Shown here: piece by piece, positions 1-7,584 of the stretch | How positions within the stretch are numbered: position 1 is the stretch's first letter | Layout of the letters: each line of letters begins with the position of its first letter | Origin: Methanoculleus sp. UBA208 | Lineage (GTDB): Archaea; Halobacteriota; Methanomicrobia; Methanomicrobiales; Methanoculleaceae | Reading direction: 5' to 3' | NCBI RefSeq assembly: GCF_002498065.1 | Contig: NZ_DAFZ01000098.1 | Location: forward strand, 1,739-21,855 | Length of the DNA stretch: 20,117 bases | Translations under genes and position numbers: made by a program | Notes under the pieces: model-generated | Told to the model about the DNA's origin: nothing | Database searches by the model: none | The model's input: only the letters and a program-made list of their open reading frames with translations

Positions 1-93
1 TCCAAAACTCTTTTCTATGGCAATCCCGCTAACGCTCCATTGTTGCCGGATGGTCAAAATCGTCCAAGGAACTTGAACCTCCAAGGAAAACAA

Positions 94-165
94 AGCCGCT
101 GGGGGGAATCGAACCCCCGACCTGCTGATTACGAATCAGCCGCTATACCGCTAAGCCACAGCGGC
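94..165 (-). tRNA. tRNA-Thr (anticodon CGU)
   Basis: Read on the minus strand, a complete cloverleaf is visible. The acceptor arms GCCGCTG (159-165) and CAGCGGC (95-101) pair over 7 bp. The anticodon stem CTGAT/ATCAG encloses the loop TTCGTAA, giving anticodon CGT. The T-arm carries GGTTCGATTCC. The unpaired base after the acceptor (position 94) reads T on the minus strand, the discriminator expected for archaeal tRNA-Thr. CCA is not encoded and there is no intron. Confidence 0.96.
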
Positions 166-191
166 AACTGCCCTAGAATATTACACCTTCG

Positions 192-202
192 GAATTAAAA
201 AG
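192..202 (-). promoter_or_regulatory. TATA-like box for tRNA-Thr, possibly also an oligo-T terminator
   Basis: On the minus strand this reads CTTTTTAATTCC, centred about 31 nt upstream of the tRNA 5' end, so transcription would start a few bases before the mature tRNA. The same T run lies about 40 nt downstream of the DUF3467 gene stop, after a GC-rich repeat of CCCGCCGG, so it could also end that transcript. Both roles are inferred from position. Confidence 0.45.
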
Positions 203-238
203 GTATCACCCGCCGGGAACCCGCCGGTCCGGGCCCGT

Positions 239-535
239 TCAGGAGTACCCCCGGATGGTGACGTTGCTCTCCTGCTGGGCGGCGGCCTCCGGGGCGGGGA
301 TCTTGCCGAACTTCTGCTCGTAGTCGGCGACGCTCTTTGTGAGCACCTCGACCAGGTTCTTCGCGTGCCGGGGGCTGATCGAGACGATTGCCTTCCCCCG
401 TGCCTGGTTCATGCCGGGGATCTCGTGCAGGAAGAGGAACGTGAACTCGTCCTCCTTGTAGGCGATCTGGATGCGGTTCGAGTAGACCGGGTCGAGATTG
501 CCGGGAATGTTGACCGATATCTCGCGGTTTGCCAT
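239..535 (-). CDS. DUF3467 family protein
   Basis: 98-residue small soluble protein resembling the DUF3467 family, which is found in bacteria and archaea and has no firmly assigned function. The family-like features are the N-terminal PVYSN segment (residues 17-21), the strand-rich EFTFLFLHEIPG (30-41), and ISPRHAKNLVEVL (53-65) leading into a helix. The last 20 residues (APEAAAQQES and after) look like a flexible tail. I chose the ATG at 535 because the protein then begins with the conserved first strand; a longer open frame reaching upstream has arginine-rich shadow composition. A TTATG box about 29 nt upstream suggests a nearly leaderless transcript. It is divergent from the Cas4-like gene. 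No membrane segment or signal peptide is visible. Confidence 0.85.
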   Translation of the reverse strand: MANREISVNIPGNLDPVYSNRIQIAYKEDEFTFLFLHEIPGMNQARGKAIVSISPRHAKNLVEVLTKSVADYEQKFGKIPAPEAAAQQESNVTIRGYS

Positions 536-657
536 ACCCTTCTTCTGTGACTCCCTCCGGCATAAGAGTTGGTCTTGGCCGGGTCGCCGCCGGTGCGGAG
601 CGTAAGGCGCTAAATAGCGGGAGGACGTACCTCCTATCAAACGCAACCACGTTATCC

Positions 658-1320
658 ATGACCGACTACATCCCGGTATCCGGCGTCGTCGCCTGCCACG
701 TCTGCCCCCGCCGCTACTACTTCGAGCGCTCGGAGGAGCACCCGGAGTCACCCCGCTACACCGTCTGCAAACAGGTCTCCACACACCTCGGGGAACTCCT
801 CGAAGCGGAGCAGATCTGGCGGGAGGTCCTCTGCGTACTCCCCGATGCCTCCGAAGAGACCCGGGAGCTTCTCGACGAGTGCGTCGCCGCCTGCAGCGAA
901 ACCTCCTGGCAGCGGCCGGTCCAGGCCGACCTCGGCGTCGAGTCCGACACCCTCGGCATCCGGGGAAGAGTCGATAAAGTCTTCGAGGACGGCACGTTCG
1001 CCGTCGCCAGGTCGAGCACCGCCCCGAAGGCCGGGGTCTACGGCACCGACCGGCTCCGGGTCGCCTGCTACGTTGCCTGCCTGCACGAAACCCTCGGGCG
1101 CCCCGTCGCCGGCGGCTACGTCGAGTACGTCGCGAGCGGCGTCTGCCGCTACGTCGAGCCCCAGCCCCGGGACCGGCGGGAGATGATCAAGGCGATCCGG
1201 GCGGCAAAGAGGGTCGTCGCGGGGGAGATCCCGCCGCGGCCCCTCCGGGCCCCCTGCGAGGGCTGCCCCCACCTCGAGCGGTGCACCGCCGGGCCGCGGC
1301 GGCTCTCGGACCTCTTCTGA
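658..1320 (+). CDS. Stand-alone Cas4-like (DUF83, PD-(D/E)XK fold) protein with degraded active site
   Basis: 220-residue protein with the layout of Cas4-family RecB-like nucleases. The N-terminal YIPVSGVVACHVCPRRYYF (residues 4-22) gives the first iron-sulfur ligand (C16). The C-terminal CEGCPHLERC (200-209) gives the other three (C200, C203, C209). In active Cas4 these bind a 4Fe-4S cluster. The nuclease motif II Asp is visible in GRVDK (D106). The following strand, where active members carry E-x-K, reads FAVARSS (114-120) and has neither residue, and the later Q-x3-Y helix reads RLRVACY. The protein may therefore bind DNA or a cluster without cutting. There is no cas1, cas2 or CRISPR array in the window. 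The ATG at 658 is preferred because the conserved YIPVS begins right after it; the longer frame covers a GGAGG/CCTCC hairpin (620-634) and a TAAATA box in CGCTAAATAGCG. Confidence 0.78.
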   Translation: MTDYIPVSGVVACHVCPRRYYFERSEEHPESPRYTVCKQVSTHLGELLEAEQIWREVLCVLPDASEETRELLDECVAACSETSWQRPVQADLGVESDTLGIRGRVDKVFEDGTFAVARSSTAPKAGVYGTDRLRVACYVACLHETLGRPVAGGYVEYVASGVCRYVEPQPRDRREMIKAIRAAKRVVAGEIPPRPLRAPCEGCPHLERCTAGPRRLSDLF

Positions 1321-1354
1321 ACAGTCTGGAGTTCGAGGGATGCGAAGACATAGC

Positions 1355-1432
1355 CTCACGCGAAGCCGCGAAGAACGCGAAGCCCGTGTGGCTATTAGCG
1401 TTCCCCTTCGCGGCTTCGCGCCTTCGCGTGAG
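1355..1432. repeat. Large imperfect inverted repeat built from CGCGAAG units
   Basis: The left arm (1355-1382) starts CTCACGCGAAG and continues with two more CGCGAAG-like units. The right arm (1406-1432) is its imperfect reverse complement and ends CTTCGCGTGAG. The outer 11 bp match perfectly; inside, the units slip against each other. The loop is about 23 nt. It fills most of the 144-bp gap between two convergent genes. It resembles dispersed intergenic repeats, but copy number cannot be judged from one copy. It could fold as a hairpin and end transcription from either side. Confidence 0.75.
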
Positions 1433-1464
1433 TCAGTGGTGCCCGGTCAGGCAGGAGTGTGCCA

Positions 1465-2394
1465 CTACCCTGCGTTCTCGAGCAGCGTCTTCGATAAAAT
1501 ATACTCGTCTTTCGCCTCGCGGGTCGTGCCGACGATCAGCCACCGCTCGTCGCCGTGCTCCTCCACGACGCCCTTCGCCTCGATAACCTCGCCCGCAAGC
1601 GCCTGACCCGAGTAGGTATGAGTGAACGAGAGCACCCGGGAGATTCCATCATGGTCCACCGCGTAGACCACCGGGCTGTCGAAGGAGAGCGACGCGTCCG
1701 TGACCGTCGCCTCGATCGTCGCCCGGCCGACCACCTTCCCCGCACCGGCCGGAACCGCGTCTAGGTTCCCGTAGTCCCGGGTGTAGAGGAGGTCGAAGTA
1801 GGTCCCCTCGAACTCCCCCCGGTTCCACTTCCGCTGCTCGTGCAGGACGAAGGCCTCGAACGATATCTCTGGCACCCTTTTATCGTAGACCTTCCGCCAC
1901 ATCGCGGCGCTCATCCCGGGGATCACCCCCCTCTCCACGAGGCGGCGGAGCTGGCCCTGCGCGGAAAACCAGGCGCCGCCGTAGACCACCAGGTCGATAT
2001 CCGATGCGTCGTTCTCAAGGCCGCAGAGGAGCGAACCCGTGCACCCGAACGAGCCCGGTGGAAGATCGAAATGAGCAAGAAGCCTTCTCACCCGCTCGTT
2101 CCGGGCCGTCACACCGGCAATCTCCTCCTCCGGCTTGTAGACCCGGGCCACGTCGCAGTAGGGCACCCGGTGGACACTGTCCAGGTACTCCGGCTTGTGC
2201 GCCCGGACCCAGTCGAACGACTCGCCAAAATCGTATTTGTGGTACCGCCGGCCGGCGAGGCTCGTCCGCTCCCCGTCCGCGTCGGGGACGTAGCGGAGGA
2301 TGCACCCGATCCGGTCGGCGTTGTCGTAGTTCGAGACCGCATAGAGGCAGCCGTCGCGATCCTCGATGAAGTCGCGAAGCCGTATCGAATTCAT
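1465..2394 (-). CDS. Predicted archaeal nucleotidyltransferase (pol beta superfamily)
   Basis: 309-residue protein whose central domain has the pol-beta nucleotidyltransferase signature: G120-S121 followed by SDIDLVVYG, with catalytic-type Asp at D132 and D134, and a likely third carboxylate at D201 in GTYFDLLYT. Such enzymes transfer a nucleotide to a protein, RNA or small molecule; the substrate here is unknown. The N-terminal 100 residues (YAVSNYDNADRIGCILRY onward) and the C-terminal beta-rich part (about 212-309) are typical of the archaeal predicted nucleotidyltransferase group (COG1665-like, from memory). The ATG at 2394 overlaps the upstream Sua5 stop by 4 nt (ATGA), so it is probably translationally coupled. 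A longer frame running into Sua5 is a shadow. It is the last gene of a three-gene cluster. Confidence 0.85.
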   Translation of the reverse strand: MNSIRLRDFIEDRDGCLYAVSNYDNADRIGCILRYVPDADGERTSLAGRRYHKYDFGESFDWVRAHKPEYLDSVHRVPYCDVARVYKPEEEIAGVTARNERVRRLLAHFDLPPGSFGCTGSLLCGLENDASDIDLVVYGGAWFSAQGQLRRLVERGVIPGMSAAMWRKVYDKRVPEISFEAFVLHEQRKWNRGEFEGTYFDLLYTRDYGNLDAVPAGAGKVVGRATIEATVTDASLSFDSPVVYAVDHDGISRVLSFTHTYSGQALAGEVIEAKGVVEEHGDERWLIVGTTREAKDEYILSKTLLENAG

Positions 2395-2966
2395 TTCAGG
2401 CTCTCCAGGAACGCCTCCACCGCTTCCCATCCCGCACCCTTCCGCAGGATGCGCCGGACGGTCAGGTCCACCACCGTGCTCGGCGTCCCGGGGAGTTCCC
2501 CCCCGTCGACCAGGTAGTCGTGGGGGACGGAGATCTCGTCGGGCCGCGTCGGCGGGATGTCGTCCGAGATGTTCGCGCTGGTCGCCGTGATCGGCGCATC
2601 GAGCCGGGCGATGATATCGACGGCGACCGGATGATCGGGCCACCGGATGCCGACAAGGCCGGTGCCGCCCGTCAGCACCGCCGGCAGGCAGGACTTCGCC
2701 GGGAGGATCACCGTCACCGGGCCGGGCAGGAACCGCTCGATGAAAGCCCTCGCCGCATCGTCCACCTCCGCGACGGCGGAAAGCATCTCCATATCCGAGA
2801 CCGCAATCGACATCGGTTTACCCACCGGCCGGTTCTTTGCCTCGTAGACCCGCATCACCGCATCCTCGGAGAGGGCGTCCGCCCCGAGGCCGTAGACTGT
2901 CTCGGTGGGATAGACGATGAGCCCGTCCCGCGAGAGCACTTTGACAGCCATATCGATCGGATCCAT
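2391..2966 (-). CDS. L-threonylcarbamoyladenylate synthase (Sua5/YrdC/TsaC family)
   Basis: 191-residue single-domain Sua5/YciO/YrdC protein. The family makes threonylcarbamoyl-AMP from threonine, bicarbonate and ATP, the first step of t6A modification at position 37 of ANN-decoding tRNAs. Visible motifs are YPTETVYGLG (19-28), KNRPVGKPMSI (44-54, the lysine/arginine-rich nucleotide site), ATSANISD (128-135) and PSTVVD (162-167). The length fits the short TsaC form without the extra C-terminal Sua5 domain. Its start overlaps the stop of the ACT/DUF5612 gene by one base (TGATG), and its stop overlaps the next start (ATGA). The partner KEOPS subunit Pcc1 is encoded about 10 kb away in this window. 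Confidence 0.93.
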   Translation of the reverse strand: MDPIDMAVKVLSRDGLIVYPTETVYGLGADALSEDAVMRVYEAKNRPVGKPMSIAVSDMEMLSAVAEVDDAARAFIERFLPGPVTVILPAKSCLPAVLTGGTGLVGIRWPDHPVAVDIIARLDAPITATSANISDDIPPTRPDEISVPHDYLVDGGELPGTPSTVVDLTVRRILRKGAGWEAVEAFLESLK

Positions 2967-3643
2967 CAGAACTCACGCCCACGCACGCGGTTGATATCGA
3001 AGACCGCCTTGCCGCTGACGTGCATCACGGCAAAGACCCCGGCCTGGATGGGGTCGGTCACGACCAGGTCGGCATGCCCGGGGACACTCCCGGCCATCTT
3101 GAGGGCGATCACCGGGATGCCCCCCGCCCTCACCCGGTCCACGGCCCGCGAGACCTCGCCGCCCATCAGCGACCCGGCGAGCACCAGGATGGACGCCCGG
3201 GGAAGCCGCGCCACCGCGTCCACGGCGAGCGCGAGGGTTTTTTCGCCGACGAGGGGGATCGTGTCCACCGATATCCGCTCGCCGCGGATGTTGTGGCGGT
3301 CCGCCTCGTTCACGGCGCCGAGCGCCACCTGCGCCACCTGCGCACCTCCGCCGATGATGATCACCCGTGACCCGAATATCCGCGAGAACGGCGGATAGAT
3401 GGTGACGTCGACGACGGATGGCACCCTTGCCAAGTCGGCGATGAGCTCCGGGTGGTTCCCGCACTCCTCGAACTCGAAGTAGAGGCAGGCCTTCCCGGTG
3501 TTCGGGCCGTCGGTGATGATCGACTGCTGGATCATCTGGATGTTGGCCCGGTAATCCGCCATCACCGTGGCCACGTCGCGCAGCACGCCTGCCCTGTTCT
3601 CGGTGATGATGCTCAGGGCATACATATCGGTATCGGTGGTCAT
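2966..3643 (-). CDS. ACT domain / DUF5612 protein
   Basis: 225-residue protein in two parts. Residues 7-82 form an ACT domain (YALSIITENRAGVLRDVATVMADYRANI is the typical first strand and helix), a fold that usually binds amino acids and regulates enzymes. Residues 91-225 form an alpha/beta part with a glycine-rich RVIIIGGGAQVAQV (93-106), a VLAGSLMGGEVSRAV segment (154-168) and VIALKMAGSVPGHADLVVTDP (178-198), resembling the methanogen DUF5612 domain. The ligand and reaction are unknown. It is the first gene of the cluster with Sua5 and the nucleotidyltransferase. A GGGGGAGGG stretch lies just before the ATG. An in-frame alternative start is Met7. A TTTTAAT box (3662-3668) is close to the start; its exact use is unclear. 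Confidence 0.83.
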   Translation of the reverse strand: MTTDTDMYALSIITENRAGVLRDVATVMADYRANIQMIQQSIITDGPNTGKACLYFEFEECGNHPELIADLARVPSVVDVTIYPPFSRIFGSRVIIIGGGAQVAQVALGAVNEADRHNIRGERISVDTIPLVGEKTLALAVDAVARLPRASILVLAGSLMGGEVSRAVDRVRAGGIPVIALKMAGSVPGHADLVVTDPIQAGVFAVMHVSGKAVFDINRVRGREF

Positions 3644-3744
3644 GACCCTCCCCCGCCGGAGATTAAAACGTCCTCCGATCGTTTCACGAACAGGGCATTT
3701 TTCGTCATATCCTCGTTAATTGATAGATTTTGGTCTCATAAGGG

Positions 3745-4791
3745 TTATAGGTTTTCAGTGGCGGTCTCCCTCGCGGCAAGAGCGGCCGCGAGAAGGCCCA
3801 GAGGAATGTTGAGAAAGTACAGAACCAGCCGCCAGAGCACGACGAAGAGACCGAGGAGGTAGGTGGGCACGACCCGGCTATACAGCGTGGCGGCGCCGAG
3901 CTCCGCGATCCCTGCCGCACCGGGGACGAGCGGAACGGCCGCGATCATCTGGAGGACCCCCTGGAAGAGGAACGACTCGGGAAAAGACGGCGGCAGCCCG
4001 AGAGCGACGAGCAGCGCCGACGCCGTGGAGAAGAGGAAGACCCAGTCGAGGATGCTGATCAGGATCGCGCCGCCGACGGCCCGGCGGCCGGCCCTCGCAA
4101 ACCGGGAAGAGCCCGCGGCAAAGGTCTCGGCCTCGCGCTCGACCCGTTGTGCGAGGCGCTCCGCACCCTCCGCGCCCGGACAGAACCGGAGCCAGCGCCG
4201 GCTCCGGCCGCACCGGGCGAGCACACGGGAGGCAACGCTGCCGAGCACCCGCTTCGTGAAAGACGGGCGCCGGACCAGGACGGCGAGCGCGAGCAGGAGG
4301 ACGAGGACGAGGATGAGGAAGGCCGCCACCGGGTAGAAGACGGTGGCGGCAAGGTAACTCCAGAGGTGCCGGACGGCGAGAAGGGCGGCGAGGGTGAGGG
4401 AGACGAAGACGGCGAGGTCGAGTACCCGCTCCGTGATGACGACGGCGACGGCGTCCCCGACGGCCAGCCCTGAATGCGAGAGCCGGTGGATCCGGACGGG
4501 CTCGCCACCCACCTGGCCGGGGGTGATCGATCCGGCGAAGAGCGAGAGGAACTGGGTGACCGTGAGACTCCGGAACGGCACGGTGTAGCCGAGACCGCGG
4601 CAGAGAACCCCGATCCGCACCATGCGGCAGAGGATCGACGCGGCCCGGAGCCCCAGGGCAAGAAGGAGAGCCGCGACGCCGACCTCCCCGAGGTAGGCCC
4701 GTGTCTCGGGAGTGAAGGTCGCCGCGAGAAGCCCCGCGAGAGCTGCGCCGCTGATGAAAAGCGAGAGCGCGATCCAGCGCCGGCGCTTCAT
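3745..4791 (-). CDS. Flippase-like integral membrane protein (UPF0104/AglD-type domain)
   Basis: 348-residue polytopic membrane protein with about eight hydrophobic segments, related to the lysylphosphatidylglycerol synthetase transmembrane / UPF0104 family that includes the archaeal glycosyl-carrier protein AglD. Visible family features are SLTVTQFLSLFAGSITPGQVGGEPVRIH (near residues 76-102), an ITERVLDLAVF helix (near 118-128), and near the C-terminus VPLVPGAAGIAELGA (about 287-301) before the last helices. The family is linked to lipid-linked sugar handling or lipid transport; the substrate here cannot be read. An in-frame GTG at 4809 exists, but GGGGAG on that codon is a good ribosome site for the ATG at 4791, which I prefer. 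It stands alone, divergent from the MFS gene. Confidence 0.82.
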   Translation of the reverse strand: MKRRRWIALSLFISGAALAGLLAATFTPETRAYLGEVGVAALLLALGLRAASILCRMVRIGVLCRGLGYTVPFRSLTVTQFLSLFAGSITPGQVGGEPVRIHRLSHSGLAVGDAVAVVITERVLDLAVFVSLTLAALLAVRHLWSYLAATVFYPVAAFLILVLVLLLALAVLVRRPSFTKRVLGSVASRVLARCGRSRRWLRFCPGAEGAERLAQRVEREAETFAAGSSRFARAGRRAVGGAILISILDWVFLFSTASALLVALGLPPSFPESFLFQGVLQMIAAVPLVPGAAGIAELGAATLYSRVVPTYLLGLFVVLWRLVLYFLNIPLGLLAAALAARETATENL

Positions 4792-5037
4792 GCCCGTTTC
4801 TCTCCCCACAGAACGCTCGTCCCGTTTAGCACCACGGCAGGTAGGTATCGCTCATCACGATTACATCTTCCCCCGGAGCGGGGTTCGGGAGTCCTCCTGA
4901 TCCGACGACCCGGAAGGCATCGCCGCAGGAGCACCCGTCAGGCCGGCGAGGGTCCGGAACACGGGAGAGCGTTCTCCGGGGGCAGGGCACCGCCGTTCGA
5001 GAAGCCTTATGGGCGGTGAGCAATAGATCTCCCTTCC

Positions 5038-6204
5038 ATGGATGGCAAACACCGGGCGGCCTACACCGTGATCGTCCTCTTTGGTGTAGTGAGCCTTTTC
5101 GGCGATATCATCTACGAAGGGGCGCGGAGCGTCTCCGGGCCGTACCTCTACCTCCTCGGCGCCGGCGCCCTCGCCGTCGGCGTGGTCGCGGGCCTCGGCG
5201 AGTTCCTCGGCTACGCCCTCCGCCTGGTCTCCGGGTACCTGGCCGACACCACGCGGCACTACTGGGCGATCACGTTCATCGGCTACGGGATGCTCGCCGC
5301 GGTCCCGCTCCTCGTGCTCGCCGGGTCCTGGGAGGGCGCCGCGCTCCTCCTCATCCTCGAACGGATGGGGAAGGGCATCCGGGTGCCCGCACGGGACGCT
5401 ATCCTCGCGAACGCCACGACGACAGTCGGGCGGGGCTGGGGGTTTGCCGTACACGAAGCCCTCGACCAGATCGGGGCGATCATCGGGCCGCTGATCTTCA
5501 CCGCCGTCTTCCTCGCGCAGGGAGACTACCGGAACGGGTTTGCCCTCCTCGCCATCCCGTTCGCGCTGATGATCCTCGCTCTTCTCTTCGCCCGGCACCG
5601 GGCACCCGAACCGGCGTCGCTTGAGGGCGGCGGCCCCGCCTCCCGGGCAACCACCCTCCCGGGCTCCCTGCTCCCCTACGGCGTCTTCACCGCGCTCACC
5701 ATGGCCGGGTTCGCGGCGTTCCCGATCATCGCCTATCACTTCGCCATCACCGGCACGGTCTCCGAAGCAGAGATCCCGCTCTTCTACGCCGTCGCCATGG
5801 GCGTCGACGCCGTCGCGGCCCTCGTGATCGGCCGGGCGTACGACCGGTTCGGGCTCGTCACCCTCCTCTCCGTGCCGCTGCTTGCCATCGGCATCCCCTT
5901 TCTCGCCTTCGGGACCAACTACGCCTTCGCTTTCGTCGCCGTGGTGCTCTGGGGCGCGGCGATGGGTGCGCAGGAGACGATCCTCCGCGCCGCCGTCGCG
6001 GACTACACCCACATCAGCAAGCGCGGGACGGCGTACGGCATATTCAATACGGTTTACGGGGCGGCCTGGTTCGCCGGGAGCATCTTCATCGGCTGGGCCT
6101 ACACGGTCGCCGTGCCGCTCGTCGTCGGATTCCTGGTGACGATGCAGATCGGGGCGCTCGCAGCGTTCGCCCGGGTGAGGCATGGGTTTGCCGCACCGGC
6201 GTGA
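5038..6204 (+). CDS. MFS transporter
   Basis: 388-residue membrane protein with about 10-12 predicted helices in two halves, typical of the major facilitator superfamily. The loop between helices 4 and 5 has ERMGKGIRVPARDAILANA (residues 119-137), a basic motif of a prokaryotic MFS subgroup. The second half has a matching GAAMGAQETILRAAVADY (about 312-329) ahead of the last helices. Substrate cannot be predicted. The start is the first ATG; a CTTAT box centred about 31 nt upstream implies a very short leader. It is convergent with fprA, with a 71-bp gap that holds an fprA terminator candidate. A long antisense open frame across it is a GC-rich shadow. Confidence 0.88.
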   Translation: MDGKHRAAYTVIVLFGVVSLFGDIIYEGARSVSGPYLYLLGAGALAVGVVAGLGEFLGYALRLVSGYLADTTRHYWAITFIGYGMLAAVPLLVLAGSWEGAALLLILERMGKGIRVPARDAILANATTTVGRGWGFAVHEALDQIGAIIGPLIFTAVFLAQGDYRNGFALLAIPFALMILALLFARHRAPEPASLEGGGPASRATTLPGSLLPYGVFTALTMAGFAAFPIIAYHFAITGTVSEAEIPLFYAVAMGVDAVAALVIGRAYDRFGLVTLLSVPLLAIGIPFLAFGTNYAFAFVAVVLWGAAMGAQETILRAAVADYTHISKRGTAYGIFNTVYGAAWFAGSIFIGWAYTVAVPLVVGFLVTMQIGALAAFARVRHGFAAPA

Positions 6205-6212
6205 CCCGGGGT

Positions 6213-6247
6213 ATAAAAAAGGTGGGGACCGCCGGATGCGTATCCGG
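6213..6247 (-). terminator. Hairpin plus T-run terminator candidate for fprA
   Basis: On the minus strand, CCGGAT and ATCCGG (6232-6237, 6242-6247) form a perfect 6-bp stem with a 4-nt loop, 28 nt after the fprA stop. A run of six T (6215-6220) follows some 11 nt later. The gap between stem and T-run is longer than in bacterial intrinsic terminators, but archaeal termination mainly needs the T-run. Confidence 0.5.
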
Positions 6248-6275
6248 TAGTGTCGAAGGGGCAAGGGTCCCGGCG

Positions 6276-7490
6276 TCACCGGGCGCGGATCTCCTGTGCC
6301 ACCTTCCGCCCGAGCTCGTAAGCCCGTGCGAGCTCGTCGCCGTCCGGACGGTAGTTCACCTGGAACCCACCGCCGATCACCTCGATCCCGGCCGCTTCCA
6401 GGGCCGCATCCGCCTGGGCGACCGCACCGCCCATGCCGCCGTGCGACCCGAAGGCACACCCGATCTTCTTCGCTGTAAGGCGGCCGGGCGCAAGCCCGCG
6501 GAGGTAGCTGAGGAAACCGGCCACCGTGGGGAGGACCTCGTCCTGGAGTGTCGGCGACCCGACGAGAACCGCCTTCGAGTCGAGGATCTCCGTGACGACG
6601 TCGCTCCTGTGCGTTCCTTCGTAGCGGCCGTCGCGGAGGAGGCAGACCCGGACATCGGCGCCTTCGGCCATGACGCCCTCGGCGATCGCCTTCGCCATCA
6701 TCGTGGTCGAGCCGTGCATGGTGTCGTAGACGATCGTGACCTTATCCTTTGCAACGCCCCGGCTCCAGTCGGTGTAGGCCTTGAGGATATCGCCGGCATG
6801 CGACCGCCAGATGACGCCGTGGCTCGGCGCGATCATCCTGATATCGATCCCGAGACCCCCGACCTCGTCGAGCTTCTTCAGGACCTTCGGCGCCAGCGGT
6901 ATGATCAGGTTCGCGAAGAACTTCTGCGCGTGGGCCATCGCCGCGTCCCTGCCGAGTTCGTCGTCGAACCGGGCGGCGCTTGCGACGTGCTGCCCGAAGG
7001 CGTCGTTCGGGAAGAGAATGGCGTCTTCGGCGAGGTAGGTGAACATCGAATCGGGCCAGTGGAGCATCGGCGCCTCGAGGAAGACGAGCGTCTTCCCGCC
7101 GAGGTCGAGGGTATCGCCGGACTTAACGACCCGGATGTTCCAGCCTGTAGTGTCGTAGTGGCGGGCAAGACCGGCGCGAGCCCGCTCCGTGCAGTAGATC
7201 GGGGTGTCGGGCATCCGCCGCACGAGCGCGGGCAGGGTGCCGGAGTGGTCCATCTCAATGTGGTTCACGACGATGTAATCGATCATAGCGGGGTCGCAGA
7301 CGGACCCGACACGGCCGAGGACTTCGCCCTCGAACCCGTGGTAGGCGCCGTCGATGAGCGCGGTCTTCTCGCCCCGGACGAGGTAGGCGTTGTAGGTCGT
7401 TCCCGGGAGGGTGTAGCCGTGGTACTCCCTCAGGTTCCAGTCGATCGCCCCGACCCAGTGGACGCCGGGGGCAAGTTCTGCAGCCATCAT
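6276..7490 (-). CDS. fprA: A-type flavoprotein / flavodiiron F420H2 oxidase
   Basis: 404-residue cytoplasmic flavodiiron protein. In methanogens FprA reduces O2 to water with coenzyme F420H2. The N-terminal metallo-beta-lactamase domain has the diiron ligands in NHIEMDHSG (H77, E79, D81, H82), with H144 (LHWPDS), D163 (PNDAFGQH) and H224 (PSHG). The C-terminal flavodoxin domain starts near 251 with VYDTMHGSTTMMAKAI, the FMN phosphate loop. No rubredoxin domain is fused and no rubredoxin gene is nearby. Three starts compete: GTG 7499, ATG 7490 and ATG 7487. GGGTGAT just upstream is a strong ribosome site favouring one of the two ATGs. It is divergent from msvR across a region with repeated GTTCG/CGAAC sites and a GGATATAC TATA candidate, suggesting control by MsvR. 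Confidence 0.94.
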   Translation of the reverse strand: MMAAELAPGVHWVGAIDWNLREYHGYTLPGTTYNAYLVRGEKTALIDGAYHGFEGEVLGRVGSVCDPAMIDYIVVNHIEMDHSGTLPALVRRMPDTPIYCTERARAGLARHYDTTGWNIRVVKSGDTLDLGGKTLVFLEAPMLHWPDSMFTYLAEDAILFPNDAFGQHVASAARFDDELGRDAAMAHAQKFFANLIIPLAPKVLKKLDEVGGLGIDIRMIAPSHGVIWRSHAGDILKAYTDWSRGVAKDKVTIVYDTMHGSTTMMAKAIAEGVMAEGADVRVCLLRDGRYEGTHRSDVVTEILDSKAVLVGSPTLQDEVLPTVAGFLSYLRGLAPGRLTAKKIGCAFGSHGGMGGAVAQADAALEAAGIEVIGGGFQVNYRPDGDELARAYELGRKVAQEIRAR

Positions 7491-7503
7491 TTCTATCACC
7501 CAG

Positions 7504-7552
7504 TTGTTCGGAACAATACGAACATTCCAGTATATCCGAACAATTGATATAT
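7504..7552. promoter_or_regulatory. Shared fprA-msvR promoter with MsvR-type operator half-sites
   Basis: TTGTTCGGA (7504-7512) and TCCGAACAA (7535-7543) form a perfect 9-bp inverted repeat. TTGTTC-G-GAACAA (7504-7516) is itself palindromic. A further CGAAC at 7519-7523 pairs with GTTCG at 7506-7510. So at least three CGAAC half-sites sit in 40 bp. GATATATC (7546-7553) is a good TATA box for msvR, placing the start near 7575. GGATATAC on the minus strand (7530-7537) could serve fprA. TTCG...CGAA inverted repeats recall the MsvR boxes described in other methanogens; exact spacing is from memory and not claimed. Confidence 0.68.
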
Positions 7553-7584
7553 CTCCCTTTCGATTTTACTCTATGGAGCACGGG

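Noticed and set aside
658..1464. A CRISPR locus suggested by the Cas4-like gene
   Set aside because: No spaced direct repeats and no cas1, cas2 or effector genes are present. The CGCGAAG repeat is an inverted repeat, not an array.
4792..5037. A riboswitch-like GC-rich region between the flippase-like and MFS genes
   Set aside because: Short GC-rich stems can be drawn, but none is long or matches a known riboswitch pattern; a divergent promoter region is enough to explain it.
4861..6459. A 532-codon open frame on the minus strand across the MFS gene
   Set aside because: Its composition is extremely rich in Arg, Gly, Glu, Asp and Pro without any domain, and it lies fully antisense to a clear 12-helix transporter. 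It is a high-GC shadow.
6201..7547. A 448-codon open frame on the plus strand across fprA
   Set aside because: It is antisense to a flavodiiron protein with all metal ligands, and its translation is low-complexity. Shadow frame.
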